A DNA stretch of 64,000 bases from Pseudoips prasinana. Its lineage: Eukaryota > Arthropoda > Insecta > Lepidoptera > Nolidae. The stretch is from assembly GCA_951640165.1 (NCBI GenBank), contig OX621252.1, positions 1,024,501 to 1,088,500 on the forward strand, read 5' to 3'. The notes under the pieces are model-generated. The model worked only from the letters and a program-made list of their open reading frames with translations. It was not told the DNA's origin and searched no databases. Below, in pieces: positions 20,604-29,054 of the stretch. How positions within the stretch are numbered: position 1 is the first letter of the stretch; every line of letters begins with the position of its first letter. Made by a program: the position numbers and the translations under genes.

Positions 20604-21274
20604 TTTTTTCTTCTGAGATGCAAATACAGCTGCACTTCTTCACCGCGCAAATTGATTAAGCGGTTATTTATATCTAACAGCCTGATATGTATACAGCTAA
20701 TGTTGTTTTGGTTAATTGGAAAGTATATCGCGTTTTTCGGGATTTCTATAATTCTATATCCGGGAGGCACGTTGAGAGCAAATTCGTGGATAATGTGACT
20801 GGGTTCTCCGTTTGTGTACGAGCCGCTTACAATATCACATTCGATCCTGATCACTGTTGTAGGTAAAATGTTGACTGGAAAGTGCGATACATGCCATTTA
20901 TTTGCTTTTAAGATCTGCTTATTAAACCCTAACAAATTCCTAAACGTACCTTCTTTATTAAAATTTATGTCTTTTGTACAATATACAGCAGCTTTTAAAG
21001 TATTGTTATTGCACTGTAGTTTGATTGATGCATCTTTCATTTCAGATTTTAAATAATCATTAATATCTTGCAATTCATAGGTGCCGTCAGGTATTTCAAT
21101 AACTTCGTTAGAACCATAATAGAACTTATTATTCGTTTTGTCAATGTTTGGAATAGAATTAAATGTTGCGAAATGCAATAAGGCACACTCATACTGTTCA
21201 TATAGTTGCAACGTGTTAGGATAGTAAGTAGATAAAGTTGACGAGTTTCCAGTTATCGATAATGTGAGTGACAT
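20600..21274 (-). CDS. Polinton minor capsid/penton protein (PX)
   Basis: The 224-aa protein has an N-terminal segment followed by EVIEIPDGTYELQDINDYL, a motif typical of Polinton and adintovirus penton proteins (single jelly roll). Later strands include FRNLLGF, TVIRIECDIV and VPPGYRIIEIP. It lies between the protease and the 49-aa ORF. The frame is intact and the stop overlaps the next start. Confidence 0.86.
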   Translation of the reverse strand: MSLTLSITGNSSTLSTYYPNTLQLYEQYECALLHFATFNSIPNIDKTNNKFYYGSNEVIEIPDGTYELQDINDYLKSEMKDASIKLQCNNNTLKAAVYCTKDINFNKEGTFRNLLGFNKQILKANKWHVSHFPVNILPTTVIRIECDIVSGSYTNGEPSHIIHEFALNVPPGYRIIEIPKNAIYFPINQNNISCIHIRLLDINNRLINLRGEEVQLYLHLRRKK

Positions 21275-21319
21275 CTTGCAAATGATTCAAATAAAAGAAA
21301 AGCATAAGTTTTATACGTT

Positions 21320-21688
21320 TTATTTCCAAAAATTCCATAGATATTCTAAACATAAGTGTCCACAATTTACAGTGTTGAATTTCTGATATCTTGTATAATT
21401 ATAAAAAACATTACAATTCTTAAAATATCGCATTAATTCCATTGGAGGTTTTAAATCTCCAAAGCTATCAAAATATTCACAATAATTGCATACTTTTACA
21501 TAAGCTACCCAATGCGTGCCTTCGTTCTTAGAGTCGGCCAAGTTAACAACACCACTTTCAACCCGTTTTGGCGTCCTTGGTAACTGATCCTTCATGTATA
21601 CTCCTCGAAAGTGAGGGATGTTGCGTGCATACCTTTGGATGTCTATATTAGTGAGAGGACGATTAGGTAGCTTATTTTTCAGTTTTTT
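21320..21688 (-). CDS. Polinton adenain-like cysteine protease
   Basis: Motifs of the adenovirus-type maturation protease (C5/C48 fold) are all present: GTHWVAY (His 28 counted from the internal Met at 21595), YFDSFGD (Asp 43) and NCGHLCL (Cys 78). The conserved N-terminal block of this family (PLTNIDIQRYARNIPHFRG) lies upstream of that Met in the same frame, but that part has no ATG. The frame can be entered by a -1 shift from the PLA2 ORF at the slippery site 21682-21688. It probably cleaves capsid-associated proteins during maturation. Initiation at 21595 alone would lose conserved sequence. Confidence 0.85.
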   Translation of the reverse strand, partial: KKLKNKLPNRPLTNIDIQRYARNIPHFRGVYMKDQLPRTPKRVESGVVNLADSKNEGTHWVAYVKVCNYCEYFDSFGDLKPPMELMRYFKNCNVFYNYTRYQKFNTVNCGHLCLEYLWNFWK

Positions 21689-22407
21689 GAAGACTTAATG
21701 AATAAACCATTACCATTTTTATGTGACTTAATGTACAAGCCCTGACCTAACTTTAAAGACTCCATAGCCTTATTATGTCGTTGTGTTTCTCGCAAATTTT
21801 GCTGACCTGCTTTGTAATCGTTAACAGTTTTTGCAATACCAGCCGCACCACCAGCTAAAGTTCCTAAAGCTGATAAACCCGCAAAAATTGGGATTAAAGG
21901 TAGAATACCTCCAGTCTTTGGTAAGGGTATCACTCGCGGCACTCGAATTTTCTGAATGCATGGGATTATTTTTTTTGCTGCTGAGTAAGCAGCGTTAATT
22001 AAAGCTTTACTGTCCTTTGGATTCAGTTTCTTTATTTTTGCTTTTATTTTTGACACGAAACTTTTAAACGTTTTAATGCCAGAACCAGATTTCAGTTTGG
22101 CTTTCATAACTTTGCTCACTAACCATGAACTAAGTTTTTCACCTTTCCCAGCATCGCTCGATTTAAGTCTTTGTTTAGCCATATTTAGTAGTTGCAAATC
22201 AGCTTTGTGGCGATTGGGTAAGTCTGTATGGTCTGCATATGCAATGTCGTGATGCATACAAGCTTCGTCTAGCTTATTTACACCTCGGTCACCTCGTAAT
22301 AAACGTTTCTGCAATTTAGTTCCGGGACCGCAATAATTGTAGCCGGGTAAATGAAGTTCGAACGGTAGATTATTAATTAAGGTATTAACAAGTTCACCTC
22401 CTTGCAT
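21679..22407 (-). CDS. Polinton PLA2-domain membrane-active protein (pVI-like)
   Basis: The 242-aa product has an N-terminal phospholipase A2 domain of the parvovirus-like type: Ca loop YNYCGPGT near residues 23-30 and the catalytic HHDIAYAD near 52-59. A long basic region follows, then a Gly/Ala-rich hydrophobic segment (IFAGLSALGTLAGGAAGIA, about 174-192). It ends with two short repeats, GQGLYIKS and GNGLFIKS. This layout matches adintovirus/Polinton proteins thought to breach endosomal membranes during entry. The ORF ends at a TGA placed directly on the slippery site before the protease. Confidence 0.85.
   Translation of the reverse strand: MQGGELVNTLINNLPFELHLPGYNYCGPGTKLQKRLLRGDRGVNKLDEACMHHDIAYADHTDLPNRHKADLQLLNMAKQRLKSSDAGKGEKLSSWLVSKVMKAKLKSGSGIKTFKSFVSKIKAKIKKLNPKDSKALINAAYSAAKKIIPCIQKIRVPRVIPLPKTGGILPLIPIFAGLSALGTLAGGAAGIAKTVNDYKAGQQNLRETQRHNKAMESLKLGQGLYIKSHKNGNGLFIKSSKN
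21682..21688 (-). promoter_or_regulatory. Candidate -1 ribosomal frameshift heptamer (A AAA AAC)
   Basis: In the PLA2 frame the minus strand reads TCA AAA AAC TGA, a canonical X XXY YYZ slippery site immediately before the stop. Slipping back one base puts ribosomes in the open protease frame. I did not establish a downstream pseudoknot. A one-base mutation in the A run would look the same in a single copy. Confidence 0.5.
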
Positions 22408-22460
22408 TGTCTAATGTGTAATGAGAGAAATGATGCAAAAGTAATCGTTATATAATTATT

Positions 22461-23396
22461 TTAATCCACTATTGCAGTTTTCTCGATCCAACTATTTTCT
22501 TCGTTGTTTAGACCCAACCATTTCACAAACATTTTTGATCCTTTTCTTTTTAAAACCCTTTCTATCAAATAAATACCAGGATAGTAAGATTTCTGAAGTT
22601 CTTGCTCGTAAAATGTTCCCATTATGGCTTGCTTTCGCTGATCTTGTATATGATATGTTACTGGTATGGTATGATTAATTTTTTTTATAGTAAATATTTC
22701 AGTTGACCAATTAGGTGTATAACCTTTTTCAAAATGGTGTTTGTATTTACTGATACGAACAAAGTCACCTACTTTGAACTTAGGTTTTCTACGGACGGTT
22801 ACATGATTTAAGGCTTTTTTAATATTTTCTTTTATAACAGACTCGCAAGATTTATTTACTTCAATTGGTTTAAATTTAATGGTACGATGTTTTGTGTTGT
22901 TATATATCTTTAACGTAACCTCTAACGGTATACCTAACCACATATAGTTTCCGTTCAGACTAAAATATTTATATATTTTATTTTTAAGAGTTTTAATCAG
23001 TCGCTCTACGATCGAAGCTTTTTTAGTAGAAAACGTTGAGTAATGGTTAACATTGTAAGTCTTCATAAGCGTTTGAAATGAGTTGTTATAAAATTCTGTT
23101 CCCATATCAGTTTGTAAATTAACCGGTTTGCGATTGCTGTTAATCAGTATTCGTTTAAATGCATGAGTAACATCAAGTTTATTTTTTGATTTTAATGGCT
23201 CTGCCCAAGCGTACTTTGAGAAGCAGTCAATCACCACTAAAATGTAATTATGACCTTTATTATATTTTCTTAGATTTTGCATGTCCATCAGATCAGCTTG
23301 CCACAAGTCATCGATCCCCTTTAGAATGACAGGACGTCTAACGAAATTTCTTCGTGCTGCTTTATGTATTTCATTAACAATTTGCTGTTTTGCCAT
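22461..23396 (-). CDS. Polinton retroviral-type integrase with chromodomain
   Basis: The 311-aa enzyme inserts the element. The rve core shows D35 (WQADLMD), D97 (LQTDMGTEF) and E131 (SIVERLIKTLK). An SH3-like strand region follows (KFKVGDFVRISKYK), and a chromodomain ends the protein (YLIERVLKRKGSKMFVKWLG, about 276-295). The chromodomain suggests targeting to modified histones. The N-terminal zinc finger is minimal or missing. The start overlaps the preceding stop as TAATG. The frame is intact. Confidence 0.95.
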   Translation of the reverse strand: MAKQQIVNEIHKAARRNFVRRPVILKGIDDLWQADLMDMQNLRKYNKGHNYILVVIDCFSKYAWAEPLKSKNKLDVTHAFKRILINSNRKPVNLQTDMGTEFYNNSFQTLMKTYNVNHYSTFSTKKASIVERLIKTLKNKIYKYFSLNGNYMWLGIPLEVTLKIYNNTKHRTIKFKPIEVNKSCESVIKENIKKALNHVTVRRKPKFKVGDFVRISKYKHHFEKGYTPNWSTEIFTIKKINHTIPVTYHIQDQRKQAIMGTFYEQELQKSYYPGIYLIERVLKRKGSKMFVKWLGLNNEENSWIEKTAIVD

Positions 23397-23830
23397 TACG
23401 GAGTTTTTTGTAGTAATTTATCTACCTCTGCTTGGGTATAAAACTTATCTTCCAAATGAGTTGAAATCTCAGGTATCTTTGCTTTTAAAGTAGCCTGAAC
23501 TGTGTTCTTTGTGTCTTTTATGATTTGAGAGCGCAATGAACCAATCATGTTATTAAATTCTTTTAACATATTAGCATTCAATCGATCTACGTAATCCTTG
23601 TTCACGGTCAGGTTATTTAATTCTTTTAACATGTTAGCATTCAATCGATCTACATAATCCTTGTTCACAGCATCGCCTGCTTCTACTGGAGATCGGACTC
23701 CTCTTAATCTTGATGTTTTTAAATCAAAATCTCCGTTTTCTAATTTTAACAATGCGTTCTCATTAAACTCAAATAACTCTGATAAACGCATTCTTTTGTG
23801 AATGTAGTGTCCGAATTTGTCTACGTTCAT
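23396..23830 (-). CDS. Polinton fibre-like/coiled-coil protein, 144 aa
   Basis: The start MNVDKFGHYIHKR is followed by SRLRGVRSPVEAGDAVNKDYVDRL, a sequence style shared with phage and Polinton fibre proteins. A 21-aa unit beginning VNKDYVDRLNANMLKE occurs twice in tandem (residues 55-75 and 76-96), a recent 63-bp duplication. The rest is predicted helical. An attachment or structural role is inferred only from this resemblance. Confidence 0.7.
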   Translation of the reverse strand: MNVDKFGHYIHKRMRLSELFEFNENALLKLENGDFDLKTSRLRGVRSPVEAGDAVNKDYVDRLNANMLKELNNLTVNKDYVDRLNANMLKEFNNMIGSLRSQIIKDTKNTVQATLKAKIPEISTHLEDKFYTQAEVDKLLQKTP

Positions 23831-23886
23831 ATTTAAGGTGTATTGTATCGAGAAGCTGATAATAAAATAAACACATTTTAAAATAT

Positions 23887-24789
23887 TTATTTATTTATAA
23901 CTTTACTTTCACGCAATTCTTCAATGATAGATATAATTTCATTATCTAATCCTGTGTTACCAGCATCTCGAGATGCAATTAGTAATTTTAACCTATCTAC
24001 CAATTCATTTGGATCGTCCCAATAAACAAAATCAACATTTTTCTTCCACATTTTTGTAAAGGGTAGTCCTTTTCCTTTCGTTTGGTGGTCCTGAATTGTA
24101 CTTCGTAGTTGGAATAGAGGCTTAATAATTTGCAAATATTTTTGTCCTTTATTACTTTTGATTGGTTTACTGGGCTCATAGTCCCGTCGATGTGCGTTTG
24201 TGTCAAGTAGCATCGACTTATAATGTTTCATATCACTCTCTGTAACCAAGCTTAAATCGACATTCTTTTTCAACAGCAACTGTTTTAAACCAGGCGTATT
24301 TCGGTATTTGCGTCCAGCTACGATGATATACTCATCACTGATCGTTATACGAGCAGAACCTAACATCAATTTTCCGCCCTCTTTTCTGACACCAAACGGA
24401 ATATCGGTCAGAGCTTCTGAGGACAGTGACCAGGATGATGAATCAATACCTTGGTTGTTTTCAACTAATGATTTGTACGAAGAGTCACTTTCGATATCAG
24501 ATTCATATTCGTCTTCATTGTCGTTATTATCATTGGTTCCTTTACTAATTGTGGGTTCTTTTTGCAAAGTTTTATCGATAAACGGAACTTCGGTTTCTTC
24601 ATTTTCTATATTATGCGGAACACAAGCCTGCTTACTGACATTAGCAATTTGGTTGAGTGGTTCTGTTACCGGCTTGAAAACTGATTCCAGTACTTGCTGA
24701 TTGTTAAGCTCAGCATCTCTCATCTTTCGCACCTTCTTCTTAACAGCATCTGCAGCCTCAACAATTTGTCTTTTCAGTGATTTTTCCAT
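23887..24789 (-). CDS. Polinton conserved protein of unknown function, 300 aa
   Basis: The N-terminus is a basic helix (MEKSLKRQIVEAADAVKKKVRK), the middle is acidic and disordered (NEDEYESDIESDSS), and the C-terminal half is folded with TPGLKQLLLKKN, LDTNAHRRDYEP and FVYWDDPNELVDRLKLLIAS. The last blocks are characteristic of a protein family found in insect Polintons next to the ATPase and fibre-like genes. Its job is unknown. A core or scaffold role would fit the charge pattern. Confidence 0.75.
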   Translation of the reverse strand: MEKSLKRQIVEAADAVKKKVRKMRDAELNNQQVLESVFKPVTEPLNQIANVSKQACVPHNIENEETEVPFIDKTLQKEPTISKGTNDNNDNEDEYESDIESDSSYKSLVENNQGIDSSSWSLSSEALTDIPFGVRKEGGKLMLGSARITISDEYIIVAGRKYRNTPGLKQLLLKKNVDLSLVTESDMKHYKSMLLDTNAHRRDYEPSKPIKSNKGQKYLQIIKPLFQLRSTIQDHQTKGKGLPFTKMWKKNVDFVYWDDPNELVDRLKLLIASRDAGNTGLDNEIISIIEELRESKVINK

Positions 24790-24872
24790 AGTAACAAAAA
24801 GTTCGTGATTGATTAAGCGATGTCTGAAGAATAATAATATCGCGAGGGTAACACTCTTAAATATAAATATTT

Positions 24873-25559
24873 TTAATCAAAGACAACAAAAGTGTCAAAT
24901 TTATTTCTATAACATCCTTTATTTTTGGAGCAATCCTTATTAATCACTACATAATTGAAAGGTTCACTCCATATTTTCGAACACATTTCACGAAATTCAA
25001 TCCATGTCATATCAGTGTTGACATGTTCTTCATAAATATGCCGTAAATTAATTTCATCTTGTTTAAAAAGTATGATTAAGTTCGCATTATCTCTTACTAA
25101 CTGCTTGGGGATTTTACTATATGTTTGGTTCAGATAAAAACAATCTATGCATTTGTGTCTTCCCATTGCAAAATAATCACGCATGTTATTTTGATTTTCA
25201 CAAGCAACATCATCAAAAATAATCACGGAGTTGGGTTTTGCGTCCTGAACGCTTAGTACTTCCTCATTTCCCTGATATTTCTGGAGGGAAATACCGGGAA
25301 CCCGTTGCAAAACTCTTTCTAAGAAAATGTACTTAGGTTGGTGCAGAGTTTTTGAATAAACATAAACATTTTCAAATCTTAATCCATTTTCGTGTATAAG
25401 AAGGCCAATTAATAAATTGGTTTTTCCACAATTAGATGGACCACAAATGATACATCGTACTGAGTTAGGTAATAATTCCCCATGACGAAAACTAGTCTTA
25501 CAAATATCATCGCAGACTGTATCAACATGCAGCGATTGCGGTTGTTTTACAAATTTCAT
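24873..25559 (-). CDS. Polinton genome-packaging ATPase (A32/FtsK-HerA type)
   Basis: The 228-aa protein has Walker A GPSNCGKT (residues 40-47) and Walker B SVIIFDDV (111-118). The sensor-like YLNQTYSKIPKQLVRDNANLI follows, as in Polinton and NCLDV packaging ATPases that pump DNA into capsids. It is the gene closest to the right TIR and is probably the first of the leftward set. The frame is complete. Confidence 0.93.
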   Translation of the reverse strand: MKFVKQPQSLHVDTVCDDICKTSFRHGELLPNSVRCIICGPSNCGKTNLLIGLLIHENGLRFENVYVYSKTLHQPKYIFLERVLQRVPGISLQKYQGNEEVLSVQDAKPNSVIIFDDVACENQNNMRDYFAMGRHKCIDCFYLNQTYSKIPKQLVRDNANLIILFKQDEINLRHIYEEHVNTDMTWIEFREMCSKIWSEPFNYVVINKDCSKNKGCYRNKFDTFVVFD

Positions 25560-25865
25560 GATTACTGTTGGAAATGAACCGATTAAAAATGAGTGAATGT
25601 ATATAGTACGTTAACATTTATAAACTTACCACAACCTCTTTTGCGTTACTGGTCATTGATCGAGTGGATTGTTCATTACTAAGCATTCTGTACCACCCTT
25701 CAGAGCGATAGCAAACTCGCATGATCATTGGTTGTATACAGTTATACACTAGAGAGTAAGTAAACGGAGAGTTGATGGATGATCATCGTTGCTCATCAAG
25801 TACGCAGCAAAATGTACTGTCTCGGTCGAGTTTATCGGTCGAGTGGAAAGGCGAGTCGATTATCA

Positions 25866-25949
25866 ATTATTGGGCATTCTATACCACTATCGGCAGCGAG
25901 GCGCACTCGCCGAGCAACTTGCCGATAGTGGTATAGAATGCCCAATAAT
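25866..25949. repeat. Subterminal hairpin in right Polinton TIR
   Basis: This is the mirror of the left hairpin: perfect 30-bp arms 25866-25895 and 25920-25949 with a 24-base loop that is the reverse complement of the left loop. Confidence 0.95.
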
Positions 25950-25957
25950 ATACTACT

Positions 25958-26078
25958 ACCGGCTATTGTGGAGATCCTTGGGGGAGGCCTTTGTCCAGCA
26001 GTGGACGTCTTTCGGCAGATATGATGATGATGATAATTTAGGCTATGCAATATGTTAAAGAGTATTTATACTTATGCA
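25958..26078. repeat. Remainder of third 324-bp array unit (starts with right TSD)
   Basis: It begins with ACCGGC (right target duplication), then TATTGTGGAGATCCTTGGGG and the LINE tail with GAT repeats, ending TTATACTTAT like the other units. It continues the unit that stops at 10795. Confidence 0.92.
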
Positions 26079-26160
26079 GAGTCTTTAAAAAATAGTCAGA
26101 AAAATATGTCAGAAGACGGATAGAATGTCTGGAGGAGCTGCTTGTCCGTGAAACGGCTAA

Positions 26161-26398
26161 GGGCCAGCGCAGACAGAGAGGAGCGCAGCGGAGAGGATTT
26201 TATTAAGGCACTAGAAAATCAACTTTAAAATTATTTAAATAAAGTGCATGTATGCTTGAACATTATAATGCGCGAGACTGCGCGAGCATTTTGTCAGGTT
26301 CAAGCATATATGCACTTTATTCCTATAGCTCTAAAGTTGATTTTCTAGTGCCTTAATAAAATCCTCTCCGCTGCGCTCCTCTCTGTCTGCGCTGACCC
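26161..26398. mobile_element. MITE, PIF/Harbinger-like, 238 bp
   Basis: Long terminal inverted repeats of about 65 bp start GGGCCAGCGCAGACAGAGAG. The right end is the near-perfect complement (one mismatch in the first 14 bases). TAA flanks both sides (26158-26160 and 26399-26401), the 3-bp target duplication of this superfamily. An inner inverted repeat around TGCATGTATGCTTGAAC makes most of the element foldable. No coding capacity. Confidence 0.88.
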
Positions 26399-26452
26399 TA
26401 ATGAAGAGTTACCGTCCCCTGTTACTTGAAAACTCGCGTGTCATGCACGCAT

Positions 26453-26491
26453 GTGTCAACATGTCGCCAGGACCTGTCGACATGTTGACAC
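26453..26491. repeat. 14-bp perfect inverted repeat
   Basis: GTGTCAACATGTCG pairs with CGACATGTTGACAC across an 11-base loop. A second short palindrome (GATTATACC/GTATAATCT) follows directly. No known function. Confidence 0.6.
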
Positions 26492-26873
26492 AGAGATTAT
26501 ACCTGGTATAATCTAGTGCTCAAACAGGGTACCTGACTGAGAGAGATTTGCCGCATGCATAGTAAAAACAGTGCCAGACTGAAGTGGGAGTAGGCTGGAA
26601 ATGCTCTACCCACACAGATAGGCACAGAAGACAATCGTTTGGTTTGGTCAATAAGTTAAAAGTATATTGGTAAAACCCTGTAAGAGATTTCCATTCTTAA
26701 CTTTTCATAGCCAGTAATAGATACAAACTATATAGGTCACTTTTTGATTTTGATTAAGTATGTTGTTCTTATCGTTGAATAAAGACGAGATCATAAATCA
26801 TGGAAGTAAACATTACTTCAAGCTTATCTCTCGCCTTTCGATACCGTTGGATTATTTTGCATTGAGAGATATC

Positions 26874-26947
26874 GGCCCATTAGCTCAGTTGGTTAGAGCG
26901 TCGTGCTAATAACGCGAAGGTCGCGGGTTCGATCCCCTCATGGGCCA
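26874..26947 (+). tRNA. tRNA-Ile (anticodon AAU)
   Basis: The 74-nt cloverleaf folds: acceptor GGCCCAT/ATGGGCC with discriminator A, D arm GCTC/GAGC, anticodon stem TCGTG/CGCGA with loop CTAATAA (anticodon AAT), and T arm GCGGG TTCGATC CCCTC. The A box TAGCTCAGTTGG and B box GGTTCGATCC are intact, there is no intron, and a T8+ run just after the gene (about 26951) terminates Pol III. Unlike the SINE heads in this window it has a full acceptor stem and no repeat tail. It is probably a functional host gene. Confidence 0.97.
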
Positions 26948-26959
26948 CGTATTTTTTTT

Positions 26960-28402
26960 TGTAAAAACGTTACCAATTATTTTTCGGGTTTATCATGAGG
27001 AGAGCACATTATTTCAGATTTCATATTCTTTAGGGTCCGGTCCGAAATTGGTAAAAACAAACCCTTGTGTTATCAGAACGGTGTATAATCAAGTATATTA
27101 AACAAATTTTAATTATAAGTGTGACCTAATCACAATAAAAGATAAAAAGGGGTATCTGGCAGGGGTTAGCAACTGTCATAAGTGTCCGGCAATTGGAGAC
27201 GAGGTTTATAAATTTATTTCAATGAAAAGTTTAAAAAAGTATAGTTTTATAATAATATAACGAATTTTAGGTACTATTTTATACACCTTTTCTACCTATT
27301 ATCTGCCAAAGTAACCATAGCCCAAACTTCATAGCCCCTGATCGTTCTTACCAGGACCTGTGGGGACATGCCTAGAAAAACTTTCAGCTTTTATAAAATA
27401 ACGAAAGTCTGGCCGTCGTGAGCTCTTGTTCTATATAGCCTTGGCAACAGAACCTCAAGGGTCGAATTTTGAACAAGTGCGATCTTTAGGATACGTAAAT
27501 ATAATAACAGTAACTGAAGCAGCTTTTAATGTTACGGCCTCCGCGGTGAAGTGCTTCCGTTTGTAAGTCTGTTGATTTTTTTTATTGGCAGTGATATCAA
27601 ATGGGCGGGATGATTTTACTAGCGTATATAAATACTGTACACTATTTAACAGGGCACACTTAAATCACGTCGGGGTCACCAGTTTAGTGAGACTACTAAA
27701 TTAGTAGAAGGAGTAGAAAAATCAGAAGCGAGTTAACATGTAAAATTATTTTATTTTCTCTTGACTTAATGTTGAAGTTATATATCTTTTTAAATGTCAC
27801 TCACTATCATAGAGAAATTGTAGAAAGTAGGTTTTATACTGTAGTTGTTGCCACTACACTTATATTCATGACTAGGAAGATGAGAGATAGAAAGGTTTAA
27901 CTCACTTCTTAAACAAATATATTGTTGTTAAAAGGGCACTTCCATTGGGGCTTGAACCTCGCCTCAGGGGGGTATTGATTTAGAAATAGATACATAAGAG
28001 GTGGTTTTAGGGATATAATGTGCAACTGTCACATCCCATTGATCGAATCCAAACTAAAGGCCATGGAAGGCAATAGTTCACGGCTTATGTAAATCAGCGC
28101 CGCATCAAATGTGGTGGATATACTTTGATATTCGAAGACTCTTTCTCATGTACCCTGTAAGGTTGATTTTCCTAAAACAAATTTATCAGATGTGACGTAG
28201 ACTGCGCTAGACTCGGAGTATTATATAGAAGGAAATTGAACACTGATTGTTGTAAGAAAATCAATGAAAGTCACCTATGTCTATCACTTAAGCACTTGGT
28301 AAGTTCCCCACTTCTACCTTTCCCGAATATCATTGCAACATTCATTTAGCATTAGAAAGGCATTGCTAGACTGAAGGGCAACACCGATAGCTTTCCTAAT
28401 TA
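26960..28402. other. Intergenic DNA with scattered repeat fragments
   Basis: No gene is seen. A fragment near 27420-27510 (CCTCAAGGGTCGAATTTTGAAC) recurs near 34035-34100 (CCTTAATGGTCGAATTTCGAAC), marking a dispersed repeat. Near 27027 AGGGTCCGG resembles the start of the AGGGTTCCG family. Confidence 0.5.
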
Positions 28403-28405
28403 ATG

Positions 28406-28476
28406 GCCACATTTGGCGCCGAGCCACATTTGGCACCGTGGCCTCATTTGGCACCGCAGCCACATTAGGACGCGCC
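28406..28476. repeat. Minisatellite, 17-18 bp x about 4
   Basis: Units GCCACATTTGGCACCGNN start at 28406, 28423, 28441 and 28459. The last is degenerate. Confidence 0.85.
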
Positions 28477-28639
28477 GTAGCGTCTCTCAAACTAATGCCG
28501 ACTTACTTGAAATTCTAAGCGACACTTATGTAATGCTAAGTTACTTGTTGCGTTATGTATTGGAGGGATTGAACTATATTGAACAAAACGCATCGCAATG
28601 CGCATCTCAAATAATAAAATTAAAAACCTAACTATTATT

Positions 28640-28990
28640 CATGCATACTTTTTAGTTGGGTTTGATATCGGTGCTTTTGCACTAGTTGCAATTCTCTCGC
28701 TTTATGAGGCTATAGCCTCTTTACATCATTCTGTCTCCCGCTTTGCTCTGGAGGGAAGTGGAACTATTCATTTTCTAACTCCTCCTTTTATTCTTTCTGA
28801 TTAAATTCGTTGCGGGATCCAAGACAGTTAAAGCGATTCCCCGGGACATGCCTGAGCTTCACCGCTCAGTGTCATTTCATTGTGTGCCACTGTTGATCCT
28901 GGCTTACAGGAGTTGCAATGGTGGGCAAGAGGGAGGGACTAGTCCCGTAAAAAAAGAAGTTGGGTTTGATTTGAGGATCATTATTTTACA
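28640..28990 (+). repeat. Dispersed repeat fragment
   Basis: The segment with CTCCAGAG/CTCTGGAGGGAAGTGGAAC and the plural TGAGGCTATAGCC matches, in the opposite orientation, sequence near 42085-42185. Unknown family. No coding evidence. Confidence 0.45.
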
Positions 28991-29054
28991 CCAACATTAT
29001 TTTAGCTAAAGTATTATTAGAGATCAAAATACAAAATCAATATGTAGTAGTAGT

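Larger units (their letters stand above)
10796..25957. mobile_element. Complete Polinton/Maverick element (15,162 bp)
   Basis: The ends read AGTAGTATATTATT ... AATAATATACTACT, giving the 5'-AGT...ACT-3' termini typical of Polintons, with a 6-bp target duplication ACCGGC at 10790-10795 and 25958-25963. Terminal inverted repeats extend at least about 100 bp closely and several hundred bp with divergence (short CTCGACCGA-type motifs). It encodes PolB, A32-type ATPase, retroviral-type integrase with chromodomain, adenain-like protease, minor and major capsid proteins, a PLA2/membrane protein and smaller proteins. All main ORFs are open. Polintons are virus-like self-synthesising transposons. The open ORFs and intact ends suggest recent activity. 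Confidence 0.97.

Noticed and set aside
28406..28476. Possible CRISPR-like array
   Set aside because: The 17-18 bp units are contiguous with no spacers; a minisatellite in a eukaryotic genome.
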